Assembly (NCBI RefSeq): GCF_002994745.2
Contig: NC_037093.1
Location: 14,767,555 to 14,831,554 of the forward strand
Reading direction: 5' to 3'
DNA: 64,000 nucleotides
From: Rosa chinensis
Lineage: Eukaryota > Streptophyta > Magnoliopsida > Rosales > Rosaceae
Made by a program: the position numbers and the translations under genes
The notes under the pieces: model-generated
Databases searched by the model: none
Seen by the model: the letters and a program-made list of their open reading frames with translations, nothing else
What the model was told of the DNA's origin: nothing
Shown here: one piece after another, positions 55,626 through 64,000 of the stretch
How the letters are laid out: every line of letters begins with the position of its first letter
How positions within the stretch are numbered: position 1 is the first letter of the stretch

Positions 55626-57995
55626 CCTTAAAATTTTACCTTGCCAACCTGCTAATTTCTTGCTCAAGCTTTCTTTGATGTAAGAAAAAGAAGCAGTTTT
55701 TGTTGCAACCCAAGTAGGTAGGTAGACCCAAATACTTTTCATGCTTAACCTCAATAGAAACTCCTAAATATCCAACCATAACCTATTTGTCAACCTCTGG
55801 AACTTTCTTGCTTAATACAATACTGCTTTTTGAGAAATTTATCTATTGTCCCGAGGCCAACTCATAATCTTTCAACACCTCCTTAATGTGAAAACATTCT
55901 GCAGAAGTAGTCTTACCAAATAATAAGTTGTCATCGGCAAATAATAAATGATGTATTACAGGTGCATCCTTACAGACACTGATCCCTTGCAACTCCCCAT
56001 TCAAAACTTTCCGCTCTAGTAAGGCAGAGAATACTTCAGCACATAATAAAAAGAGATATGGAGATAGAGGGTCCCCTTGACAAAGGCCCTTGGTAGGAGT
56101 GAGATACCCTCTAGATTGCTCGTTCAACAAGAAAGAATATCTGACGGTAGTGACACATTGCATGATCAATGCAACCCAAGATTCATCAAAACCCAACCGA
56201 AGTAAAACAAACTCCAAAAAGCACCATTTCGTACGGTCATAGGCCTTGCTCATGTCCAATTTCGGAGAAAAGCCACCATCTGAGCTAGAGTAACAGTTGT
56301 GAATAAAATGTGACACCTCATCAGCGACCAAGCTATTATCAGTGATCAGCCTTCCCGGAATAAAAGCACTCTGAGAAGGACTAATAATCTGGGATAAAAT
56401 CTTTTTCAACCTATTAGCAATAGTTTTAGAACAAATTTTATAACAACATTACACAAGGCAATTGGACGAAGATCAGAAACAGACTGAGGATCTTTAACTT
56501 TGGGAATTAAACAGATGTGAGTAAAATTAACCTCACAGAGTAGCTAACCAGAATGAAGAAAGTTCTACACCGCATCCACTACATCCCAATACTTTTGAAA
56601 AAATAGAGGAGGCATTCCATCAGGACCGAGGGCTTTAGTTGGGTACATCTGGAACAAGGCAGCCTTAATCTCCATTGCAGTGTGCAGAGCACAAAGGTCG
56701 GCATTCATGTTGGTCGTAACCCTAGGCTACAAGAACTCAATGATAGACTGCATATGGCCATAATCAACTGCACCTGCAGTGAACATCTTGGAAAAATAAT
56801 GGAGCACCACCGACTCTATCCCTTCTGTCGACTCCTGCCAAGCACCATTATGATCAAACAAGCCCTGTAAACGATTCTTCACTCTTCTATTGAAGCTTTC
56901 CTACGGAAGTACTTCGTATTTCTGTCTCCCTTTGCCAGCTAAGTTACTTTAGAGCGTTGACACCAATAAGAATTTTTTTTCTTCCAGCAACGCATCCAAC
57001 TTGGAGTTCAGCAGTACGCTCTCCTGCTGGTTTGGAGTAGTTAAAGGTTGGTCAAGCAAAGATTGCAGTCACTCCCTCAGCATCCTAATCTCATGCCTAT
57101 GAGCTCCAAAAACTTTTCGCTGCCAATCATTCAAGGTGAAACGGATCTGTGTGATTCTCTTACATACCTGAAACATGGGAAACCTTCAAGAGAATGGTTT
57201 ATCCCAACCCTCCTACAACATATCCAAACACTCTGGTCCGTGTGTCTAGCAGCTCTCAAAGCAGAATCGATAGCGCTGCCTTACAACCCGAGGTGGAGGA
57301 ACCTAAAAAACACCTAAGACGATCGGAATATGATCGCCATGGGTTGGTGCCAGATGACGAACTCGCACTGCCGTAAAGATATCAGACCACGTTGCCGTAG
57401 CCACGGCGCGGTCCAAACGACTCCTCATTCCCGAGCCCTTCCAAGTGAAAGGAGATCTAGTAAACCCTAAGTTAATGACATCACATTCTGCCAACACATC
57501 CTAGAAAGGTTGCATTTGACTTTCACGCCTTACCACACCTCCTTCCTTCTCCGCTGTATGTAGCAGGTCATTCATGTCATCAATCATAACCCACAGCAAG
57601 GAAGACTCAGCCGCCAGGGACCGCAACAGATCGCACGTAAGATGACGAGAAGCCGTCACTAGATGCCCATACAAACCAGTCAACCTCCAAGCCATACCCG
57701 ATCCATTAGTTGCCCTAATCTCCACATCAATATGATGTGTAGATTTAGAGCGAAAGTGAACATCAACATGATCCTTCCAGAGCAGGGCTTTACCTCCTGA
57801 TAGACCATCGCTCGAAATTGCCTCGCAATTCAAAAATCCTAACTGCAGGTGTAGATTGTTCATATACACCTAGTAGTCAACTTTTGTCTCAGAGATAAAG
57901 ATAATAGAGGGGCGCTGCTGTTGAATAAGGACCTTTAACTCCTCAACCGCCGCCAGATTGTTCAAACCCCGGCAATTCCAAGCCAAAACTTCCAT
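55626..57995 (-). pseudogene. LINE ORF2 5' part: endonuclease and reverse transcriptase
   Basis: ATG 57995 opens MEVLAWNCRGLNNLAAVEEL, the N-terminus of an L1-type apurinic endonuclease. A TAG after TKVDY and another stop before DVLAECD break it. Later endonuclease text (NLGFTRSPFTWKG, then RLDRAVATATW and THGDHIPI) reaches 57303. The RT region is open at 56409-55843: SQSAFIPGRLITDNSLVADE, KLDMSKAYDRTKW, GLCQGDPLSPYLF and HHLLFADDNLLFG, so the catalytic FADD motif survives. 56410-57300 is too decayed to read. The first part of the domain after RT is at 55754-55626. Confidence 0.85.
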
Positions 57996-58000
57996 GGGTA

Positions 58001-58638
58001 GGGTTTTGGATGCTTCGTTCGTCAGAGAGAGAATGTCTATGTTTTTTGTGCAGACACACCACTACAGCAGCTGCCTATATAGAGCCTCCCACAAAGGGAG
58101 GTCAGGTTCACGAGCAATGGGCGTCGTCGGAGATTTGGTCAATGGCTTTACACGGGGCTTCAAAACAATAAAGCATAATAACTTGTTCCATAAAATAAGG
58201 TCTTAGTTGGTAGCAAAACATTTTAAAATCATCTTTGTTCGAGTCAAAATATGCAACCTCATCCTTGCTTGCTTGTTTTTGTTTTTCTTCTTGTTTTGTA
58301 TTTTTTAGATAAAAGCGAATGATTTTATTTTGAGATATATTTGTACAAAGTACAACGTTTATATACCAAAGTCCGCAAAGGAGATAAAATAATTATATTT
58401 GTATCTATTTACTGTGAAAGTTAAAGATAAAAGCTGAGGTTATTCTCAAAAAAGAAGAAGATAAAAGCTGAGGTCTATTAATTATGATATAATGTTTTTT
58501 TTTTTTGTAAAACATTAATTATGATATAATATTTAAAGCAAACAAAACAGAGGAATAAATGTGCTTCATTAAAACCCGGCTCAAATAAGCTATTTGATGC
58601 ATTGAGGCATAGTTATTCTCATAGCTTCTTATTTTTTA
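58001..58638. other. Intergenic, possible LINE 5' flank
   Basis: 58001-58200 may be LINE leader. 58260-58520 is AT-rich with TTATTTTGAGATATATTTG-type text that looks like another short retroposon tail. No gene is seen. Confidence 0.3.
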
Positions 58639-59057
58639 GGGCTAAATACAGATTACTACCCTGTAGTTTGAGTCCAAAATCAATTCAGTCCCTGAATTTC
58701 TAATTTCATCAAAAACACCCCTGCACTTTCAATTTCGATCTAATATGTCCAATTTGTTAGTTTTCCGACAATTGAGTTATTTAACTTGTAAACGTGGCTC
58801 ATATATGGCCTATGTTTTATGATGTGGTGTTGAGGTGGGAGGCCTGCATAGTCAATTTAGGAGTAAGTCCTATTATTAAAAATAAATAGTTTTTCAACAA
58901 ATAATCTAACTATAACTTAAACCCATAACAAAATATTAATGAATTGAACCTATTAGATCAAAATTAAAAGTGCAAGGGTGTTCTTTATGAAATTAGAAGT
59001 CCAGGGACTGAATTAATTTTGGACGTAAACCACAGGGTAGTAACTAGTATTTAGCCC
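58639..59057. mobile_element. Small Mutator-type MITE
   Basis: The 9-bp duplicate TATTTTTTA is perfect (58630-58638 and 59058-59066). About 105-bp inverted ends (GGGCTAAATACAGATTACTA on the left, GGGCTAAATACTAGTTACTA as the complement of the right; TTCAGTCCCTG shared). 419 bp, no coding capacity. Confidence 0.88.
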
Positions 59058-59066
59058 TATTTTTTA

Positions 59067-59528
59067 TTGTAGGATTTTTCATTTATCTATTTTTGTATAT
59101 TCTCGATGAACTATTAGATTGTTTTGAGGCGTGCGATATCTCGATCTTGGTGACTAAGCTCTTTGCTATTAAAATATGTTTGTAATTTGCTTAAATTGCT
59201 CTTTCTTCCCTCTCATCGTTGAGTTTGATTGTATAGAAGTTGTACTTCTAGTAAACAAGGAAGAGAGCTGTTATGCCTTTGATGGAGTTATTGCCTCTGA
59301 GATTAGGAGTCTTCTTAGGCAACTTAATGTTTCTTAAGTTCTCTATCGATTGTGTAAGTGCAATAAGCAGAAGAAGGGTTTTTTTGGCTCATAAATTGTA
59401 TTGATAAAGATTTCTCTATCAGCTCTAGCTCACGCGATTTAGGCATTACATCCCCAGGACGTATTCTTGTTTACTTAATAATATGCGCGTAGGGTTAAGC
59501 CTCCCACCTTGACTAGGTTCCAAACCTC

Positions 59529-59569
<41 letters not shown>

Positions 59570-59844
59570 ATTTGATAAAATTTAATATGGCTTAGAGAGT
59601 CTATTGTATTATAGGTGTGGAGATCGTTATTATTTGTGTTGAGCATGTAGGCTCGAGATAGTTGAGGTTGGCTATCAATTTTATTAGAAGTGTTGAATTT
59701 GGTTGCACAAGTTTGCGTATTCAATTTAAAGGGGTACTTTTATTGAATTTCCTATTAGATTTCTCATAAGGTGTGCCCTACATGGCTACTTTAGATTTCA
59801 GGGTGAACTATCGGGAATGTCTTATCACATAGTGGCATGATGAA
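59067..59844. other. Intergenic with a long poly(A) run
   Basis: Non-coding. A run of about 35 A (59533-59567) preceded by CTCCCACCTTGACTAGGTTC may be the tail of a decayed plus-strand retroposon. No target duplicate was found. Confidence 0.35.
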
Positions 59845-60130
59845 ACAATATGTTACCAATATATTTCTCGGTGGAAATTTAGTGGAACGCTGATATAATT
59901 GTCTGATGGCTTTGTAGGAGTAGAATTTTTCTGTTAGGTCACCACAATTGTAAAGCAAATACAGTACCTAATAAAGCACTACTCTTTGTTTATTTATGCA
60001 TTATGTTACAATACATACGATAAGTATAGACTCTTGTAATTGTTTTGCACTAGATGCTTATTGTAACTTGGAGTTTAGGTAACATATTCCCTCTCCTCAT
60101 TGTATTATGCAGTTTCACTAATGGCCAATT
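59845..60130 (+). repeat. Diverged copy of the 18440-18680 retroposon 3' region
   Basis: Shared text in order: CGGTGG, GCTGATA, TTGTAAAGC, AATACAGTA/AATAGAGTA, GCACT, GTTA(C/G)AATACATA, AGACTCT, TTATTGT, GGAGTTTAGGTA/GGGGTTTAGGTA, TTTCA(C/T)TAATGG. It is a member of the same repeat family. Ends are unclear. Confidence 0.5.
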
Positions 60131-60864
60131 TCAGGGCGATGTGTTGGTTTCTTTAATAAAAACTAAGAGAAATGGCGTATTATGCGCAACAAAAACTTTA
60201 AAATATTTTATTTTTAAAGATTTTATTTATTTACTTTGATAAAAGAAAATAAATATATAATATTTCCACCTCAAAAAACATAATCCACAAGTGTAGCAGT
60301 TTTAGTGGGCTGTCACACAAACCACGTGGTGTAACGGTATCATGCAGATTTTGTTACGTCTCGAACCTAGAGTTACCAGCTTACTGGTCATTTGGACGGT
60401 ATATAATTGAAATCTTTATTTTTTACTTTTATTTCGAACATTTAGGGGGAGTCTAGAAAATGAGACTTAAGAAAACATCATTGAAATCATTAAGACTTAA
60501 GAAAATGAGACATCACAAAACATCATGAGTACGCCGCGTCTCAATTAACCTAGGAACCTAATAACTTGCCTTATAGACAATTTGCTCTTTAGAACTTTCA
60601 ACAAAACCCTCGTAACAAGGCACAAACAATTATTATTCTTAGCAATAGAACCCTAAACATGCATTCTAAGTTGTGCACTAAAGAAACTTGTAAAGAACTC
60701 ATCGATGTAGAAATAAAGTTTAGGTTCTTATTCAATAGATAAACGAAACTAATTGAAAGTCATAGCTAGTTATACAATAATGAATTTGGGCTTCGACAGC
60801 CCCCAACTACTAAGAGTTGGTTGCTCATAGAAAGAAAAACAAAAAGAAAACAAAGTATAAAGGG

Positions 60865-60866
<2 letters not shown>
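60131..60866. other. Intergenic, no gene seen
   Basis: AT-rich. A short segment at about 60315-60370 resembles tRNA-derived boxes only vaguely and is not called. Confidence 0.3.

Positions 60867-60916
<50 letters not shown>
60867..60916 (+). repeat. (GA)n microsatellite, 25 units
   Basis: Uninterrupted GA dinucleotides preceded by a G run. Confidence 0.95.
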
Positions 60917-60919
<3 letters not shown>

Positions 60920-61527
60920 AGGAGAAGAAGAGAGAGCTTTTTCAGATGTTGCATTGTCCTTTTATATTCCTCCTTGAGTCCTTTTTTATTCCTTTTTGGT
61001 TTAAGATTCTTTGAATTGTAGAGAAAGCCAACTTCTTGATTCTCCTTTCTCTTGTTGAATTAGGGTTATCCACATCATCTTTCCAATAAAAGTTCGCCAC
61101 ATCATCAATACGATAAATGTGAACATCCTCCATATTTGTTGTGCCATCTCTATGTATTGGGCTTCTCAATCCATCAAGGTGTCCTGCTTGGGCCAGTACT
61201 TCAAGCTTTTCTTTATTTGGGCATCTTTCCTCTATATTATCTTCTTTTTGTATATTTGCTCCAAAATACCAAATAAACACAAAAGTAAATAAATAAAGAG
61301 AAAATAGAATAAACTAACAAAGATTAACACATGGATTAACAATATAAATGTCGCATAAAATGCTTCTATCAATGGCAATTGAAAAAGTTGTTGTGTTTGT
61401 TATAATGATCATTTTGGTGTAGGTCCCGAACCACAATTTGGTGGTCGGAGATGGTGACACTTGGGGGCGTGTGTCGCCTCTTTTGACTTCCTAATTTCAC
61501 CCATTAGATATAGTTTATTGTTACTGT
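60917..61527. other. Intergenic, no supported gene
   Basis: A minus-strand frame of 112 codons (61280-60942) has no recognisable domain and could be retroelement leader. I do not assign it. Confidence 0.3.
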
Positions 61528-62128
61528 CACGCCCCTGATTTTTAACACAAATAAAAATTGATATATAATCTCATAATTATATATGCGTGATCGTTCAGCC
61601 ATCAATACAAAATACCTGGAAACTTTTTCCCTTTAAACCAAGTACATGCTGATGCCTTGAACCCTCAAAGTTAATATACACATGCTCTCCACAGAGTTAT
61701 ATATTACACAAGCTTACGAATTAAATTGCCAATAACAAAATAAAACGTAAATGCTGCTCAGAGTTAACTATACAACGGAAGTCCTTATAAAGTCACAAAA
61801 ATGGCTTTCTATCATAAAGCTGTAAAGGCGCTACCTCTACTTTAGCCTCGATTATCCTAATCTGCAGGATTAACCCCTACACCGTTTGAATAGTGTACTG
61901 GATTGTCACACAACAAACCTAGTAAGCTTTTGCAAGCCCGTATGAGTAACTCAAAACAAAACACCACACAACGCACGCCAAAAACGAGGAAAACCTTTCA
62001 ACTCGAAAATAAGGAAAACATACCATGCTTCCTAAAACAATACTCTTTTCCCAAGAGAAAACAACGGAAGTCACATCGTGACAAAGTCATATAAATCGTT
62101 AACCTAACAATTCAAATATGATAAATGG

Positions 62129-62310
62129 ATCCAACCTGGACAAAACATCAAATCGTCCAACCTGGACAAAACCACAAATCGGTCCAACCTGGACAAAATC
62201 ATCAAATCGGTCTAACCTGGACAAAACATCAAATCGGTCCAACCAGGACAAAACAACAAATCGGTCCAACCCGGACAAAACAACAAATCAGTCCAACCTG
62301 GACAAAACAT
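62129..62310 (+). repeat. 26-bp minisatellite (TCCAACCTGGACAAAAC...)
   Basis: Seven to eight copies of TCCAACCTGGACAAAA plus CA(A/T)CAAATCGG with few changes. Further single units lie at 62368, 62393 and 62469. Confidence 0.9.
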
Positions 62311-62484
62311 CAACACACATCAATCATATCTATCGTTAACCTAACAAATAAAATATGATTCTTTAGTCCAACCTGGACAAAATAACAAATCGGTCGAACC
62401 TGGACAAAACATCAACACACATCAATCATATCTATCGTTAACATAACAAATAAAATATGATTCTTTAGTCCAACCTAGACAAAA
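62306..62484 (+). repeat. About 101-bp tandem duplication overlapping the minisatellite
   Basis: CATCAACACACATCAATCAT, TATCGTTAAC(C/A)TAACAAATAA and TATGATTCTTTAGTCCAACC occur twice, the second about 101 bp after the first. Confidence 0.85.
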
Positions 62485-62704
62485 TATGTACCCAGGAGTG
62501 TTAAGTAACCTACTTAGATCCATGAGGTACGATGGCAGACAGACTAGAGCTCTAACTGAATCGTAACCTGTCACCCGGCCAAGGTTCAACCTTACGATAT
62601 AACATTGCCATGAGGATGCAACCTGCAACCCCGGATCCTTAGGCCAACCTGACCCTTAGATCAAAACATTAAACGAGTCACACTGGACCCCAAATGTTAA
62701 ATCA

Positions 62705-62825
62705 AATCAAAAGGAGAAATCACAACCTGTGACTCTCAAATCCTCAGACCACCGGTCGTCAGATCAAAATGTTAAATCAAACCAAAAGGAGAAATCACAA
62801 CCTGTGACGCTCAAATCCTCAAAAC
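62705..62825 (+). repeat. Short tandem duplication, about 75 bp
   Basis: AAAAGGAGAAATCACAACCT, then GTGAC(T/G)CTCAAATCCTCA, appears twice (about 62709 and 62784). Confidence 0.8.
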
Positions 62826-64000
62826 ACTTTTCAAAACAATAGAAATACTATTTCCCACCAAAATTGTTTTCCGAAAAGTCACATCACAAAACACACACAC
62901 ACATATATGTTCCACATACATGGTCATTCACTCAGGAATGCCACTAATACCAACAATAGTTTGCAGTTAAATCAACAACTCTCAAAACGATAAGGTAGAT
63001 TCGTTCATAAATGAACCTTGTAAGATTACTCACCTCAGAATCCCGTTGCGTCTTCTATATAAAACCGAGCTAACACTCACACCAACAACTCGACCAATTC
63101 ACCTTTAGAAGCACCTATTCACCAATGATCTCAAATAAGTAACGATTCACAAATGATTTAAGTCCAAAGCCCCTGTTTTGAACTAAAATCCCCAAAGTGA
63201 TGCCAATCGAGGTGAAACCACATCCGAGACCACCCAATGTCTCCGGAATACTTCTACGATCGATATGCCAAAACCACACGTCGATCGGATAGTCGGATCC
63301 TCACGGATCGAAACATCGAACGGTCCGAAACCGTAAAAACCCTAACATGCTCATATGATCTCCAAAAATTACGTATTATATATCGAAATACTCGTATCGA
63401 CGAGTAGATCAAACTCAGGAACAGAAACTATCCCTGAGGTGGCCGAAAACCGCCGGAAAATACCACCATAGTGGCGGCGGCACCGCCAATCCAAAGTCGG
63501 AATTTGGCAAAACTTCCAACACTAAAGTTCTCCATCTCAACTCCGATTACAACTTTCATAACTACACCAAAGTCCAATTATAAACCAATCGATCTAATTT
63601 TACCTTAGAACAAATCGGCCCGATTGAAACCCTAGAATTTCAATTCCAAAATTCGACCTTCACAAGTTGAATCGATGCAAGCCACCTTGTGGAAAGAATC
63701 TACGTCCTCCGAGTTCCAAAAGCCCTCAAGAATCACCGGCAAAGGTGGCCGGAATCTCCAGTTCAGACGAAGGCGATTTAGTCCCCAACGAGGCTTCTTC
63801 TTGGCCTTGCAGCGTCCACCACAGCTCGAAACGTGAAGAATCACTTCCACAGACATGTAGAGGAATTTGAGGCAAAGAAAGCCCACTTGGAATCGCGTCC
63901 GATGGTAGCCGGAGGAGGAAGAACGAAGCTGACGAAGTGGAGAGGCGAAACCGGGCTCAGGTTGAAGAGAGAGAAAAAGTTTCCCGATTTGGAAACTTCT

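Larger units (their letters stand above)
48590..58000 (-). mobile_element. L1-type LINE on the minus strand, split by an LTR retrotransposon
   Basis: Going down the minus strand from about 57995 the order is endonuclease, reverse transcriptase, zf-RVT and RNase H, ending in an A-rich tail (complement of 48590-48602). The 5302-bp LTR element at 50319-55620, bounded by GAGCC, interrupts it in the linker after RT. Joining KKLAGWQGKILRG (left of the insertion) to SGKDLLIRVVAQALPSYAM (right of it) gives the continuous LINE reading. The LINE itself is about 4.1 kb. I found no ORF1 and no target duplicate, so it is probably 5'-truncated. Many stops show it is dead. Confidence 0.88.
61528..64000. repeat. 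Repeat-rich segment, possibly part of a long LTR
   Basis: Starts TGTCACGCCCCTGATTTTTA, wording often seen at the start of long plant gypsy LTRs, and runs off the window without a second end. It contains tandem repeats (62129-62500, 62705-62820). The far part (63420-63990) reads like GC-richer leader or UTR sequence (GGCGGCGGCACCGCC, TGGCCGGAATCTCC). No gene supported. Confidence 0.3.

Noticed and set aside
60303..60380. tRNA-derived SINE or tRNA gene
   Set aside because: GTGGTGTAACGGTATCATG and TCTCGAACCTAG vaguely recall A and B boxes, but no cloverleaf, tail or target duplicate is visible.

Overview
The window looks like nuclear DNA of a dicot plant. Genes have short introns with GT-AG borders, the intergenic space is AT-rich, and the encoded families (2-oxoglutarate dioxygenases, a leucine-rich-repeat extensin, a CBP1/MEE14-like protein, copia, gypsy, LINE, CACTA and Mutator-like transposons) are plant ones. 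Retroelement and gene wording looks most like Rosaceae (strawberry/rose group), but that is an impression from memory and not tested.

Only five host genes are supported, all on the minus strand. They are two tandem 2-oxoglutarate/Fe(II) dioxygenases (6925-8471 and 9343-11334), a nine-exon FAM114/DUF719-like gene (12190-15833) with an apparent one-base frameshift and a GC-AG intron, a leucine-rich-repeat extensin (39260-41443), and a three-exon CCG-binding protein 1 homologue (47429-48268). There is no operon-like organisation. The dioxygenases are a recent local duplication and the other genes look functionally unrelated.

Most of the remainder is transposable elements, often nested, and many can be delimited to the base by target-site duplications (TSDs). 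1-6550: a decayed copia element. 16300-16925: a small hAT-like element. 17610-19964: a poly(A) retroposon split by a Mutator-like element. 21589-25541: a GC-rich gypsy-like fragment. 26620-32913: a second copy of the first copia family. 33225-34631: a Mutator-like element with long terminal inverted repeats (TIRs). 34797-38774: a CACTA element holding host-gene fragments and another Mutator-like element. 42753-44782: a hAT-like element containing an inverted sister of the 33225 element, which carries a receptor-kinase fragment. 48590-58000: a LINE on the minus strand split by a very young gag-only LTR retrotransposon (50319-55620). 58639-59057: a small Mutator-type MITE. From 61528 to the end: a repeat-rich segment with minisatellites, possibly part of a long LTR.

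The most interesting object is the 50319-55620 element. It has 900-bp LTRs differing at only two positions that I could find, a perfect 5-bp TSD, an almost complete gag with two zinc knuckles, and a deletion removing protease, integrase and reverse transcriptase. It is therefore a recently mobilised non-autonomous (TR-GAG-like) element. Second is the pair of Mutator-like elements that share ends and spacer repeats but carry different internal cargo.
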